Part shown: positions 51,374 through 61,423 of the stretch, piece by piece | Layout of the letters: every line of letters begins with the position of its first letter | Numbering within the stretch: position 1 is the stretch's first letter | Assembly: GCA_017991675.1 (NCBI GenBank) | Contig: JAGOQB010000003.1 | Location: 186,001-250,000, forward strand | From: Phenylobacterium sp. | Lineage (GTDB): Bacteria; Pseudomonadota; Alphaproteobacteria; Caulobacterales; Caulobacteraceae | Reading direction: 5' to 3' | Length of the DNA: 64,000 nucleotides | Made by a program: the position numbers and the translations under genes | Notes under the pieces: generated by a model | Database searches by the model: none | Seen by the model: the letters and a program-made list of their open reading frames with translations, nothing else | Told to the model about the DNA's origin: nothing

Positions 51374-51901
51374 TCACTTGTCGACGAAAGCCGCTCCCTC
51401 GTGGCTGAGCAGCCAATGCTTGCGATCAAGCCCGCCGCCATATCCGGTCAAGGCGCCGTCCGAGCCGATCACCCGGTGACAGGGCACGACGATCGAGACC
51501 GGGTTGGACCCGTTGGCCAGGCCGACGGCGCGGATCGCCTTCGGCCGCCCGATCCGCTCGGCCAGCCCCTTGTAGGTCAAGGTTTCGCCGGCCGGGATGG
51601 TGCAGAGCGCGGTCCAGACCTGACGCTGAAACTCGGTCCCGCCCGTGCGCCAGGCGATCCGGCCCAGCGCCGTCAGGTCGCCGGCGAAGTAGGCGTCCAG
51701 CTCGGCGCGCACCGCAGCCGGCGCCCCTCCGCCGACCAGATCGGTTGGCGGGTTCTGGCGACGCAGCAGCGTGGTCAGCCGCGTCTCGTGGGTCGTCCAG
51801 TCGAAGGCGCGCAGACAGCCGCCCGCGTCCGTGACCAGCAGGCCTTCGCCGAGCGGCGTCGCCATCCGGTCGAGGGTCAGGACTTCAGGCGGCCTTGGCA
51901 T
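51374..51901 (-). CDS. ogt: Methylated-DNA-protein cysteine methyltransferase
   Basis: A 175-residue repair protein. The active site is SIVVPCHRVIGSDG (acceptor Cys near residue 139) after the helix-turn-helix AERIGRPKAIRAVGLANGSN. N-terminal domain QVWTALCTIPAGETLTYKGLA. It transfers O6-methyl from guanine to itself once. ATG at 51901 overlaps the 3' end of ada-alkA gene by 17 bases, so the two repair genes are co-transcribed. Longer reading (18 codons) lies wholly inside alkA. Confidence 0.94.
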   Translation of the reverse strand: MPRPPEVLTLDRMATPLGEGLLVTDAGGCLRAFDWTTHETRLTTLLRRQNPPTDLVGGGAPAAVRAELDAYFAGDLTALGRIAWRTGGTEFQRQVWTALCTIPAGETLTYKGLAERIGRPKAIRAVGLANGSNPVSIVVPCHRVIGSDGALTGYGGGLDRKHWLLSHEGAAFVDK

Positions 51902-53381
51902 GCTTGCTCTCCGAGGGGTTCTTCGGATCGGCCGCCCAGAGGTGCGAGGCCGCATAGGCGCGCCAGGGCCGCCAGCGTTCGGCCCGGGCCAGCAGTTCGA
52001 CGGCGGTCGGGCGCACGCCGCCCGGGCCTTCCAGCGCCCGCATCAGGCCGATGTCGGCGCTGGGGAAGGCGTCGGGCTCGCGCAGCGCGCGCATGGCGAT
52101 GTACTGCGCCGTCCACTCCCCGATCCCCGGCAGCGCGCGCAACGCGGCGACCGCTTCGTCGAGACTGCGGCGCATGCCGAAGAGCTCGGGATCGGCCGCG
52201 GCCGCGGCGGCCAGCCCGACCAGGGCGCGGCCGCGGGCCCTGGGCATGGCCAGGGTCTCGACATCGACTTGGACCAGGGCCGCCGGCTCAGGGAAGAAAT
52301 GGGTCAGGCCCAGCGCGTTGGCGGCCTCGTCCCCCAGCCGCGCGCCATGCACGGCGGTGATCTTGCCGGCCAGCATCCGCGCCGCCTGCACGGTGATCTG
52401 CTGGCCCAGCACCGCGCGCACCGCCAGCTCGAAGCCGTCCCACGCGCCCGGCGCCCGCAGGCCCGGCCGCGCCGCCACCAGCGGCGCCAGGTCCGGGTCC
52501 TCGGACAGGTGCGCCTCGATCACCGCAGGATCGGCGGCCAAATCGAACACCCGCCGCACCCTGGCGATGACCGCGGGCCAGGCCTCGACCTTCGGAAACC
52601 GCAGCGTGACCTTCAGATAGGCGCCCTCGCCCGGCTCGATCATCACCACGCCGCGCGCCTGCCCCACGGCAAGGGTCCGGGCATAGCGGCCGTCGCGCAC
52701 GACCTCGACGCCTGGGATCGCCCGCGCGGTCAGGAAGGCCAGCATCGCGTCCCAGTCATAGGGCGCGCGATAGGGCAGCCGGATGGTCGCCGCCCCGCCT
52801 TCGCCGGCCGCCACCTCCGCGCCGCCCAGCCGGCGCAGCTTGGCCGGCGGGCGGTCGAACAACTGCTGGAAGGTCTCGTTGAAGCGCCGGACGCTGCCGA
52901 AGCCGGCGGCCAGCGCCACCTCGGCCATCGGCATCCGGGTCTCGTGCAGCAACTGCTTGGCCAGCAGCACCCGCCGGGTCTGGGCGACTGCGACCGGCGA
53001 GGCGCCGACATGCTGCTGGAACAATCGCCGCAGCTGGCGCTCGCCGACGCCCAGCCGTTCGGCCAGGCTGTCCACGTCGCCATTGTCCAGCGCGCCGGCC
53101 TCGATCAGGCCCAGCGCCCGCGACACCGTGTTCGAGGTGCCGCGCCACGATCCCAGGTCCGGCGAGGTCTCAGGCCGGCAGCGTAGGCAGGGCCGGAACC
53201 CCGCCTCCTGCGCGGCCGCCGCCGAGCGGTAGAACCGCATGTTCTCGCGCTTGGGCGTGCGGGCCGGACAGATCGGCCGGCAGTAGATCCCGGTGCTCGT
53301 CACGCCGCTGAAGATGCGCCCGTCGAAGCGGGCGTCTCGCATCTGGAAGGCGCGGTAGCAGGCGTCGTCATCCATATCCAT
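51885..53381 (-). CDS. alkA: Ada-AlkA fusion: methyl-sensing regulator and 3-methyladenine DNA glycosylase
   Basis: A 498-residue fusion. N-terminal Ada zinc-binding domain with Cys34, Cys38, Cys65 and Cys68 (GIYCRPICPAR, FRPCLRCRPE), where Cys34 would accept methyl from phosphotriesters. An AraC-type helix-turn-helix (residues 100-190) follows: ERLGVGERQLRRLFQQHVG, then AlkA N-domain and HhH-GPD domain ending in LRALPGIGEWTAQYIAMRAL with the catalytic Asp downstream (SADIGL). It thus combines sensor and glycosylase, and probably activates its own promoter, where direct repeats are found (53417-53460). Operon with ogt. Confidence 0.93.
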   Translation of the reverse strand: MDMDDDACYRAFQMRDARFDGRIFSGVTSTGIYCRPICPARTPKRENMRFYRSAAAAQEAGFRPCLRCRPETSPDLGSWRGTSNTVSRALGLIEAGALDNGDVDSLAERLGVGERQLRRLFQQHVGASPVAVAQTRRVLLAKQLLHETRMPMAEVALAAGFGSVRRFNETFQQLFDRPPAKLRRLGGAEVAAGEGGAATIRLPYRAPYDWDAMLAFLTARAIPGVEVVRDGRYARTLAVGQARGVVMIEPGEGAYLKVTLRFPKVEAWPAVIARVRRVFDLAADPAVIEAHLSEDPDLAPLVAARPGLRAPGAWDGFELAVRAVLGQQITVQAARMLAGKITAVHGARLGDEAANALGLTHFFPEPAALVQVDVETLAMPRARGRALVGLAAAAAADPELFGMRRSLDEAVAALRALPGIGEWTAQYIAMRALREPDAFPSADIGLMRALEGPGGVRPTAVELLARAERWRPWRAYAASHLWAADPKNPSESKHAKAA

Positions 53382-53416
53382 GCGGCGATGATCGGCCTAT
53401 GAGCGGCGCATGTCTC

Positions 53417-53460
53417 GCGGTTTTCGGACATGACCGGCCTGGCTTCGGCGGTTTTCGGAC
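53417..53460 (-). repeat. Direct repeat upstream of ada-alkA
   Basis: The 13-mer GCGGTTTTCGGAC occurs at 53417-53429 and 53448-53460, 31 bases apart (about three helical turns), 36-79 bases before the ada-alkA start. Such spacing suits an activator dimer on one DNA face, likely the Ada operator. Confidence 0.55.
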
Positions 53461-53632
53461 GGCTCCATTTTCCTCGGCGGCCTGTCAGTAAATCTCTATC
53501 GTCATCGGTCCTCGCGTCCCTTAAGCCGTCGCTCAGGGCCAATCCGCGCGGCGCGTCAGCAGCGACGGGCGGACTTTTTCGTTATTAGAATTCAGGGTGA
53601 GGCCCGAGGTTCACGTGCAAGGTACAGCCCTG

Positions 53633-54562
53633 ATGCAGGCCAAGGCGCCCGCCATCGCCCCGGAAACGCTGACCCATCTTCAGCGCCTGGAGGCCGAGAG
53701 CATCCACATCATGCGCGAGGTGGCGGCCGAGGCCGAGCGCCCGGTGATGCTCTATTCGATCGGCAAGGACTCCGCCGTGATGCTGCATCTGGCGGCCAAG
53801 GCGTTCTATCCGTCCAAGCCGCCCTTCCCGCTGCTCCACGTCGACACGACCTGGAAGTTCCGGGCGATGTACGAGATGCGCGAGCGCATGGCCAAGGAGC
53901 TCGGCTTCGAGCTGCTGGTCCACAAGAACCCCGAGGCCGTCGAGCGGAACATCAACCCGTTCGACCACGGCAGCGCGCTGCACACCGACATCTGGAAGAC
54001 CGAGGGCCTGAAGCAGGCGCTCGACAAGTACGGCTTCGACGCGGCCTTTGGCGGCGCGCGCCGCGACGAAGAAAAGAGCCGCGCCAAGGAGCGCATCTTC
54101 TCGTTCCGCTCGGCCCAGCACCGTTGGGACCCCAAGAACCAGCGCCCGGAGCTCTGGCGGCTCTACAACACCCGCAAGAACCCCGGCGAGAGCATCCGTG
54201 TGTTCCCGATCTCCAACTGGACCGAGCTGGACATCTGGCAATACATCCACCTTGAGAACATCCCGATCGTGCCGCTGTACTTCTCGGAAGTGCGGCCGGT
54301 GGTCGAGCGCGACGGCACGCTGATCATGGTCGACGACGACCGGATGCCGCTGCGCCCGGGCGAGGTTCCGATGCAGAAGTCGGTGCGGTTCCGCACCCTG
54401 GGCTGCTACCCGCTGACCGGCGCGGTCGAGTCCACCGCTGCTACGCTGCCTGAAATCATTCAGGAAATGCTGCTCACCACCACCTCGGAGCGCCAGGGCC
54501 GGATGATCGACCACGACCAGGCCGCCTCGATGGAGAAGAAGAAGCAAGAGGGCTACTTCTGA
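53633..54562 (+). CDS. cysD: Sulfate adenylyltransferase subunit 2
   Basis: A 309-residue PAPS reductase-like enzyme: [24 protein letters not shown] carries the PP-loop (SxGKDS), [17 protein letters not shown] and [18 protein letters not shown] are the conserved ATP/sulfate regions, and [19 protein letters not shown] closes. With CysN it makes APS from ATP and sulfate. ATG at 53633 is preferred to an upstream GTG (53597). It overlaps cysNC by 1 base (TGATG). Confidence 0.96.
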   Translation: MQAKAPAIAPETLTHLQRLEAESIHIMREVAAEAERPVMLYSIGKDSAVMLHLAAKAFYPSKPPFPLLHVDTTWKFRAMYEMRERMAKELGFELLVHKNPEAVERNINPFDHGSALHTDIWKTEGLKQALDKYGFDAAFGGARRDEEKSRAKERIFSFRSAQHRWDPKNQRPELWRLYNTRKNPGESIRVFPISNWTELDIWQYIHLENIPIVPLYFSEVRPVVERDGTLIMVDDDRMPLRPGEVPMQKSVRFRTLGCYPLTGAVESTAATLPEIIQEMLLTTTSERQGRMIDHDQAASMEKKKQEGYF

Positions 54563-56466
54563 TGGCCCACCAGTCCGCACTCATCGCCGAGGACATCGAG
54601 GCGTACCTGTCCGCGCACGAGCGCAAGAGCCTGCTGCGGTTCCTGACCTGCGGGTCGGTGGACGACGGCAAGTCGACGCTGATCGGCCGCCTGCTCTATG
54701 ACTCGAAGATGATCTTCGAAGATCAGCTGGCCGCGCTCGAAGCAGACTCCAAGAAGGTTGGCACCCAGGGCGGCGACATCGACTTCGCCCTGCTGGTCGA
54801 CGGCCTGGCCGCTGAGCGCGAGCAAGGCATCACCATTGACGTCGCCTACCGCTTCTTCTCGACCGACAAGCGCAAGTTCATCGTCGCCGACACCCCCGGC
54901 CACGAGCAGTACACCCGCAACATGGTCACCGGCGCCTCGACCGCCGATGCCGCGGTCATCCTGATCGACGCGCGCAAGGGCGTGCTGACCCAGACCCGCC
55001 GGCACTCGTACCTGGTCTCGCTGCTGGGCATCCGGCACGTGGTTCTCGCCGTCAACAAGATGGATCTGGTGGGCTGGGATCGGCAGGTTTACGACGCGAT
55101 CCTGCAGGAATATGCCGATTTCGCCGCCCAGATCGGCATCAAGGACTACACCGCAATCCCCATGTCCGCCTTGAAGGGCGACAACATCACCAGCCGCAGC
55201 GAGGCCGCGCCCTGGTATGAGGGGCCGGCCCTGATGACCCTGCTGGAGACCCTGCCGGTCGAGGACGATCTGCGCGAGCAGCCGTTCCGCATGCCGGTCC
55301 AGTGGGTGAACCGTCCGAACCTGGATTTCCGTGGCTTTTCAGGGCTGATCTCGACCGGGACGGTGCGTCCAGGCGACAAGATCAAGGCCCTGCCGTCGGG
55401 CCGCGAGAGCACTATCGACCGTATCGTCACGTTCCGCGGCGACCTTGACGAAGCGGTGGCCGGACAGTCGGTCACCCTGACCCTGAAGGACGAGATCGAC
55501 ATCTCGCGCGGGGACGTCATCGCCGAGGCCGCGGCGCCGCCGCCGGTCGCCGACCAGTTCGAGGCGACCATCGTCTGGATGGACGACGAGGCGATGCTGC
55601 CGGGCCGGCCCTACTTGCTCAAGGTCGGCACCCGCGTGGTTTCGGCCCAGGTCACCGAGCCGAAGTACAAGGTCAATGTGAACACGCTGGAGCACCTGGC
55701 CGCCAAGCGGCTGGAGCTCAACGAGATCGGGGTCTGCAACCTCTCGCTCGACGCCCCGATCGCGTTCGACGCCTATGCCGAGAACCACGACCTCGGCGGC
55801 TTCATCCTGATCGACCGGATCAGCAACCGGACCGTCGGGGCCGGCATGCTGCACTTCGCCCTGCGCCGCAGCCAGAACATCCACTGGCAGGCGCTGGACG
55901 TCGACAAGGCCTCGCGCGCCGCCCTCAAGGGCCAGCGCGGCCGGGTGGTCTGGCTGACCGGCCTCTCGGGCTCGGGCAAGTCGACGATCGCCAACCTGGT
56001 CGAGAAGCGGCTGCACGCCGACGGACGCCACACCTATCTGCTCGACGGCGACAACGTGCGCCACGGCCTGAACAAGGACCTCGGCTTCACCGACGAGGAC
56101 CGGGTCGAGAACATCCGCCGGGTGGCCGAGGTCGCCAAGCTGATGGTCGACGCCGGGCTGATCGTGCTGGTCTCGTTCATCTCGCCGTTCCGCGCCGAGC
56201 GCCGGCTGGCCCGTGAGCTACAGGCCGAGGGCGATTTCGTCGAGGTGTTCGTCGACACGCCGCTGGCGGTGGCCGAGCAGCGCGACGTCAAGGGCCTCTA
56301 CAAGAAGGCGCGGGCCGGCGAGCTCAAGAACTTCACCGGCATCGACAGCCCCTATGAGGCGCCCGAGAACGCCGAGATCGTCATCGACACCACCGCGATG
56401 TCGGCGACCGAGGCGGCCGAGCAGATCGTCGCCTGGCTGGAAGGCGAGCTCGACTACTCGATCTGA
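54562..56466 (+). CDS. cysNC: Bifunctional sulfate adenylyltransferase subunit 1 / APS kinase
   Basis: A 634-residue fusion. The N-terminal CysN GTPase has the P-loop [19 protein letters not shown] (near residue 30), switch [12 protein letters not shown], and NKMDLVGW. The C-terminal CysC starts around residue 460 with [20 protein letters not shown] and holds [16 protein letters not shown]. The GTPase drives APS formation and CysC phosphorylates it to PAPS, as in many alphaproteobacteria. Translationally coupled to cysD. Confidence 0.96.
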   Translation: MAHQSALIAEDIEAYLSAHERKSLLRFLTCGSVDDGKSTLIGRLLYDSKMIFEDQLAALEADSKKVGTQGGDIDFALLVDGLAAEREQGITIDVAYRFFSTDKRKFIVADTPGHEQYTRNMVTGASTADAAVILIDARKGVLTQTRRHSYLVSLLGIRHVVLAVNKMDLVGWDRQVYDAILQEYADFAAQIGIKDYTAIPMSALKGDNITSRSEAAPWYEGPALMTLLETLPVEDDLREQPFRMPVQWVNRPNLDFRGFSGLISTGTVRPGDKIKALPSGRESTIDRIVTFRGDLDEAVAGQSVTLTLKDEIDISRGDVIAEAAAPPPVADQFEATIVWMDDEAMLPGRPYLLKVGTRVVSAQVTEPKYKVNVNTLEHLAAKRLELNEIGVCNLSLDAPIAFDAYAENHDLGGFILIDRISNRTVGAGMLHFALRRSQNIHWQALDVDKASRAALKGQRGRVVWLTGLSGSGKSTIANLVEKRLHADGRHTYLLDGDNVRHGLNKDLGFTDEDRVENIRRVAEVAKLMVDAGLIVLVSFISPFRAERRLARELQAEGDFVEVFVDTPLAVAEQRDVKGLYKKARAGELKNFTGIDSPYEAPENAEIVIDTTAMSATEAAEQIVAWLEGELDYSI

Positions 56467-56521
56467 CGCTGGTCGCGGCTCGACCTCGCGCTATGTTGGC
56501 GGCCAGGTTGGAGTGAGCGGC

Positions 56522-58093
56522 ATGGCGGCATCGAATTCGGCGTTTGCAGAGGTGGCCCGCGCCGTCCGCGAGGCGGCGTCCCCCCCGGCGCGGCTGCTGA
56601 CCGAGGCCGACCGCAGCCTCACCGTCGCCGAGATCTACGAGGGCGGCCGCCTGACCCCGGCCTATGGCTTCATGCTGTTCAGCGCCTGCGGCATCGCGGC
56701 GCTGGGCCTGCTGCAGTCGTCGGTCGCGGTGATCATCGGGGCGATGCTGATCTCGCCGCTGATGGGTCCGATCATGGCCATGGGCATGGCCCTGGCGCGG
56801 CTGGACGCGCGGGCCTTTCGTTCGGCGGCGACGACGCTGGTGGTCGGCGTGCTGCTGTCGGTGCTGGCCTCGGTGCTGATCATCTGGATGTCGCCGCTGA
56901 AGGACGCGACGCCGGAGATTCTGGCGCGCACGCGCCCGACGCTGCTGGACCTGATCGTCGCCCTGCTGTCCGGCTTCGTCGGCGCCTACCTGACCATCAA
57001 CCGCAAGGGCGGCGCGATCGCCGGGGTCGCCATCGCCACCGCCCTGATGCCGCCGCTGGCGGTGGTCGGCTATGGCCTGGCGACCGGCGCCTGGCAGATC
57101 GCCGGCGGGGCGTTCCTGCTGTTCCTGACCAACGTGGTGTCGATCCTGGGCGCGGTGTACGGCGTGGCCCGCCGCTACGGATTCCGGCCGCAGGTGCGCG
57201 AGGGCGGGGCCTGGGAGACCTGGGCGCTATTGGGGGTGATCGTCGCTTTGTGCGTGCCGCTGGCCGTGTCGCTGCGCAGCATCGTCATCGAGGCCCGCGA
57301 GACCGCCCGGGTGCGCAGCATCATCACCACCGCCTTCGAAGGCTGTTCGCCCCACATCGCCGAACTGGTCGTCGGGACCAAGCGCGGCGGGGCCAATGAG
57401 GTGCAGGCCGTGGTCGTCACCCGCCGGTATGTCCCGGACGCGCGCGGCGCGATCGCCCGCCAGCTCGTGGCCGGCGCCAATGTCGAGATCGAGCAGGTCG
57501 TCACCGAGAGCGGCGTGCCGCCCACCGCCGGCGGCGGCGGAGCGCTGGCCAACCGCGTCACCCCGACGGTCGCGAGCACGGCGGGCCCCGAACAACGGCT
57601 GCGCGCAATGCTGGCCGGCGTCGGCCAGGTCGAGTCGCTGCGCCTGGAAGCCGGGACGCTGGAAGCCGGCGTGGTGCTCAACGGAACCCCGACCCTCGCC
57701 GACTACCAGGCCGCCGAGCAGGCCGCGCAACGCTTCCTGCCGCAGACCCCGGTGCGGCTGGTCCCGCCGCTGGCGCCGCTGCCGGCCGTTCAGTTCCCCT
57801 ATGGCTCGAGCGCGCTGGACGCCGACGGCCGCCGGACCGCCGAGTCGATCGCCTGGGCGGCCAGCCGCTGGGGCCTGAGCACGGCCAAGATCGAAGGGCT
57901 CGCCAGCCCCAGCCCGCGCGGGCGCCACGCCGCCGACCTGCGCGTGGCCGAGAAACGGGGCCAGGCGGTGGCGAGCGTGCTGCGCGAACGCGGGATCGAT
58001 CAGGTGAGCGTGAGCGCCAGCGTGCCGGAAGCCGCCGAGGGCGACGCGGCGCAGTATCTGGCCGCCCGCGTCACCCTGCTGCCCACGCCCTAG
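56522..58093 (+). CDS. DUF389 membrane protein with OmpA-like C-terminus
   Basis: A 523-residue protein. Residues 35-260 contain a DUF389 module (YGFMLFSACGIAALGLLQSSVAVIIGAMLISPLMGPIMAMGMALARLD) with about six spans. A soluble region follows, and residues 415-515 resemble an OmpA/MotB peptidoglycan-binding domain (VQFPYGSSALDADGRRTAES, HAADLRVAEKRGQAVASVLRERGI). Starts at ATG 56522, with weak SD (GGAGTGAG). Longer readings through cysNC are shadows. Function unknown; the fusion suggests a channel or transporter linked to the wall. It follows cysNC by 55 bases. Confidence 0.85.
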   Translation: MAASNSAFAEVARAVREAASPPARLLTEADRSLTVAEIYEGGRLTPAYGFMLFSACGIAALGLLQSSVAVIIGAMLISPLMGPIMAMGMALARLDARAFRSAATTLVVGVLLSVLASVLIIWMSPLKDATPEILARTRPTLLDLIVALLSGFVGAYLTINRKGGAIAGVAIATALMPPLAVVGYGLATGAWQIAGGAFLLFLTNVVSILGAVYGVARRYGFRPQVREGGAWETWALLGVIVALCVPLAVSLRSIVIEARETARVRSIITTAFEGCSPHIAELVVGTKRGGANEVQAVVVTRRYVPDARGAIARQLVAGANVEIEQVVTESGVPPTAGGGGALANRVTPTVASTAGPEQRLRAMLAGVGQVESLRLEAGTLEAGVVLNGTPTLADYQAAEQAAQRFLPQTPVRLVPPLAPLPAVQFPYGSSALDADGRRTAESIAWAASRWGLSTAKIEGLASPSPRGRHAADLRVAEKRGQAVASVLRERGIDQVSVSASVPEAAEGDAAQYLAARVTLLPTP

Positions 58094-58108
58094 AGCAATT
58101 TCCGATCC

Positions 58109-58153
58109 AGCATTTTCTTCGCCGAACCGGTAGCCACTTCGGCGGAAAATGCT
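58109..58153. terminator. Inverted repeat between convergent genes
   Basis: AGCATTTTC-tt-CGCCGAA (58109-58126) pairs with TTCGGCG-GAAAATGCT (58138-58153), loop of about 11 bases. It lies in the 73-base gap between the convergent DUF389 and gdhA genes, so it can end both transcripts; it may also be one copy of a dispersed repeat family. Confidence 0.6.
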
Positions 58154-58166
58154 CCAGATCCTCGGC

Positions 58167-59510
58167 TCAGATCACCCCCTGGGCGGCCATGGCGTCGGCG
58201 ACCTTCACGAAGCCGGCGATGTTGGCGCCGTCGACATAGCTGACCGAGCCGTCGGCCCGTCGGCCGTGGCGCAGGCAGGCCGCGTGGATGCCGCGCATGA
58301 TCTCCAGCAGGCGGTGGTCGACCTCCTCGCGCGGCCAGGACAGCCGCATGGCGTTCTGGCTCATCTCCAGGCCCGAGGTCGCCACGCCGCCGGCGTTGGC
58401 CGCCTTGCCGGGGCCAAACAGCACGCCGGCGTCCTCGAAGGCCTTCACCGCCTCGATCGTCGAGGGCATGTTCGCGCCCTCGGCGACGCAAACGACGCCG
58501 TTGGCGATCAGCAGCTCGGCGTCCTCGCGGCCCAGTTCGTTCTGAGTGGCGCACGGCAGCGCCACGTCGCACGGCACGCTCCAGGGGCGGATTCCCGGCT
58601 CGAAGCGCAGCCCCAACCGGGCCGCATAGTCCGACACTCGGCCGAAGTGATGGTTCTTCACATCCATCAGCTCGGCCAGTTTCTCGGGCGTGAAGCCCTC
58701 TTCGTCGATCACCGTGCCGCTGGAGTCGGAGACGGTGACGACACGGGCCCCCATCTGCATCGCCTTCTCCACCGCGTACTGAGCGACATTGCCCGACCCG
58801 GACACGCAGACGCGCTGCCCCTCCATCGAGCGGCCGGCGTGGTTGAGCATCTCCTCGGCGAAGTAGACGGTTCCATAGCCCGTCGCCTCCGGACGGATCA
58901 GCGAGCCGCCGAAGCTCAGGCCCTTGCCGGTGAACACGGCGTCGGCGCGATTGGAGAGCTTCTTCATCATCCCGGCCATGTAGCCGACCTCGCGGCCGCT
59001 GACGCCGATGTCGCCGGCCGGTACGTCGGTGTCCGCGCCGATGTGCCGAAACAGCTCAGACACGAAGGCCTGGCAGAATCGCATCGTCTCGCCCGGGCTG
59101 CGGCCCTTGGGATTGAAGTTCGATCCGCCCTTGCCGCCGCCCATGGGCAGGGTCGTCAGGGCGTTCTTGAAGGTCTGCTCGAAGGCCAGGAACTTCAGGA
59201 CCGAGAGATTCACGGTCGGATGGAAGCGGATGCCGCCCTTGTAGGGGCCGATGGCCGAGCTGTGCTGGATGCGATAGCCGCGATTGACGTGGACCTCGCC
59301 CTTGTCGTCAACCCAGGGCACCCGGAAGATGATGATGCGCTCGGGTTCGACGAGCCGCTGGATGAGGCCCTGTTCCGCATAGGACGGGTTGCGTTCGATG
59401 AAGGGCCAGAGGCTGGTCATGACCTCGGTGACGGCCTGGATGAATTCGGGCTGTCCCTCGTTGTCGGCCGCGACTGTGTCGAGGCAGTCCTCCAGGCTCG
59501 TGAACTTCAT
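58167..59510 (-). CDS. gdhA: NADP-specific glutamate dehydrogenase
   Basis: A 447-residue enzyme, same length as E. coli GdhA. Catalytic/substrate signatures: YKGGIRFHPTVNLSVLKFLAFEQTFKNALTTLPMGGGKGGSNFNPKG (catalytic Lys in PMGGGKGG), SFGGSLIRPEATGYG and VSGSGNVAQYAVEKAMQMGA (Rossmann). The enzyme forms glutamate from 2-oxoglutarate and ammonia. Single gene with inverted repeat at 3' end; promoter region 59511-59644 has nothing definite. Confidence 0.97.
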   Translation of the reverse strand: MKFTSLEDCLDTVAADNEGQPEFIQAVTEVMTSLWPFIERNPSYAEQGLIQRLVEPERIIIFRVPWVDDKGEVHVNRGYRIQHSSAIGPYKGGIRFHPTVNLSVLKFLAFEQTFKNALTTLPMGGGKGGSNFNPKGRSPGETMRFCQAFVSELFRHIGADTDVPAGDIGVSGREVGYMAGMMKKLSNRADAVFTGKGLSFGGSLIRPEATGYGTVYFAEEMLNHAGRSMEGQRVCVSGSGNVAQYAVEKAMQMGARVVTVSDSSGTVIDEEGFTPEKLAELMDVKNHHFGRVSDYAARLGLRFEPGIRPWSVPCDVALPCATQNELGREDAELLIANGVVCVAEGANMPSTIEAVKAFEDAGVLFGPGKAANAGGVATSGLEMSQNAMRLSWPREEVDHRLLEIMRGIHAACLRHGRRADGSVSYVDGANIAGFVKVADAMAAQGVI

Positions 59511-59644
59511 CGGATCCTCGCGGCGACTTTACTGAACGGGAGGGTGGTCTAGGGCCTGGACCCCACCGACACAACCGCGCGTTTCGCTGCGCTACCCTTG
59601 ATAGGACTTGGCTGAAAGACGTCTCCTAGGCGAACTGACGCGTC

Positions 59645-61291
59645 CTAGACCCGCCACTGAAACCGGGGGCCGGGCAGATGGCGTCCGTCGTCGGCGCCGA
59701 CCTCACGCGCGATCAGGCCGTTGAGGCGCCGGTTCAGTTCCAGCAGCAGCTCGCGCCGCCCCTCCTCCTCCAGGGCGAGATTGGTCAGTTCGAGCGGATC
59801 TTCCCGGGTGTCGTAGAGCTCCAGGTCGTTGCGGCCGGCCAGGTGCGCCCAGTCGGTCGGCAGGTGGTGGTCGCGCGGGCTGAAGTAGCGTGCGAAGCGA
59901 TAGCGCCCATCGAACAGCCCGCGATAGAAGGTGCGCCGCTCATACTCGACGAAATAGGGCGGCTTGGTCGCCTCGACCGCACGCTTGACCGGGTCCGGCT
60001 CCCTGGCGATGCGCGCGAACTTGCGGCGGATCTCCGGATTGCCGGTGTAGAAGGCGCTGTAGGAGAGCAGGATCGCGCCGGCCTCGACGTCGCGCCGGCC
60101 CGGCGCGTCGGGAGTTTCCAGCACGCCGGTCAGGTCGTAGCCGACCAGTTCGGGCCGCCGCGCCTGCACCTCGGCGGCGTCCAGCCCGGCGAGGCCGAGC
60201 AGGGTGGGCGCGAGATCGACCGCCGAGCCCAGCGCCGACGTGGTCACCCCGCCCGCCACGTCCGGATGGCGCACCATCATCGGCACGCCGAGGTTCTCGC
60301 TGTAGATGAACGGCCCCTTCTGGCGCTGGCCGTGGGCGCCGGCCATCTCGCCGTGATCGGCGGTGAACACCACCACCGTGCTGTCGGCCAGGCCGGCCGC
60401 CTCGAGCGCGTCGAGCACCGTGCCGAGGTGGCGGTCCACGTCGCGCAGGCAGTCGGCGTAGTAGTTCACATAGGTGAGCCACCCGGCCTCGTCGCCGTCG
60501 TCGATCACCCCGAGGAAGAGGTCGTCGTCCTCGCGGAACACCTCGTGGCACGCGATCCGGCCTGGGTCGTTCAGCCGGAAGTTCGGCGGCAGGGCGACGC
60601 GCGGACCGCGGCCATAGGGCGCCTCCGCCGGACTGGACATCATCGGCGGGTTGAAAAAGAACGGCTCGCGGGTCTCGTTCATCCGCCCGGTGGCGTCGAA
60701 GAACATGATGTCGTGCGGATTGAGGAAGTTGACCGTGAGCAGCCAGGGTTGGTCGGCGCCGCGCCCCTTGTCCATCAGCCAACGGGCGGCGTCGGCGGCG
60801 ACTTCCGGATCGTGCAGATAGCCGTCGTGGCCGAGGCCGACCGCTTCCGGGCCCTGCTGATAGTCGTCGAAGCCGAAGGCCTGCAGTCCGCGCGAGAAGT
60901 CGCCGGCGGAGTCCGGCTGGATCACCGACAGGTGCCACTTGCCCTTATAGACCGTGTGGTAGCCGGCCTCCTTGAACAGCGTGCCGAGGGTCGGCATCCC
61001 CTCGTCCAGGGCGTTGCGCCAGGGCGGCACGCCGGGATTGTCGATGATCTTGGTCTTCTGGATGTGCTGGCCGGTATAGAGCACCGATCGCGACGGGCCG
61101 CAGGGCACCGAGTTGACGGTCCAGTTCTCGAAGTGGACAGCGCGCTCCATCAGCCGCTCGTGGTTCTTCAGACCGAGCTGGCTGGGATATTTTCGCCAGG
61201 GCTGCTCCTGGTCGGTGGTGATCAGCAGGACGTTGAGGGGACGGGCCCCGCCCCCACGGCCCGACGGTCTCGACACGGCGTCCTGGGTCAT
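59645..61291 (-). CDS. Type I sulfatase
   Basis: A 548-residue cytoplasmic-looking sulfatase (no signal peptide). Metal site LNVLLITTDQEQPW, active-site SVPCGPSRSVLYTGQH with Cys64 to be turned into formylglycine (CxPSR), KGKWHLSVI, and FTADHGEMAGAHGQRQKGPFIYSENLGVPMMVR. It hydrolyses a sulfate ester; natural substrate is unknown, of arylsulfatase/choline-sulfatase-like type. Divergent from the MarR gene at 61424. Confidence 0.93.
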   Translation of the reverse strand: MTQDAVSRPSGRGGGARPLNVLLITTDQEQPWRKYPSQLGLKNHERLMERAVHFENWTVNSVPCGPSRSVLYTGQHIQKTKIIDNPGVPPWRNALDEGMPTLGTLFKEAGYHTVYKGKWHLSVIQPDSAGDFSRGLQAFGFDDYQQGPEAVGLGHDGYLHDPEVAADAARWLMDKGRGADQPWLLTVNFLNPHDIMFFDATGRMNETREPFFFNPPMMSSPAEAPYGRGPRVALPPNFRLNDPGRIACHEVFREDDDLFLGVIDDGDEAGWLTYVNYYADCLRDVDRHLGTVLDALEAAGLADSTVVVFTADHGEMAGAHGQRQKGPFIYSENLGVPMMVRHPDVAGGVTTSALGSAVDLAPTLLGLAGLDAAEVQARRPELVGYDLTGVLETPDAPGRRDVEAGAILLSYSAFYTGNPEIRRKFARIAREPDPVKRAVEATKPPYFVEYERRTFYRGLFDGRYRFARYFSPRDHHLPTDWAHLAGRNDLELYDTREDPLELTNLALEEEGRRELLLELNRRLNGLIAREVGADDGRHLPGPRFQWRV

Positions 61292-61423
61292 TTTCCACGG
61301 CCCTCCCCACTGGGCTTCAATGGGTAAGCGGGCGGATAATTTCCGTCAATTATCTTATCATTCTTTTTCATCTCACCACCCGACCCTGTGGGCTTGATGC
61401 GATCGGGATGATAGGAGGCGGGC

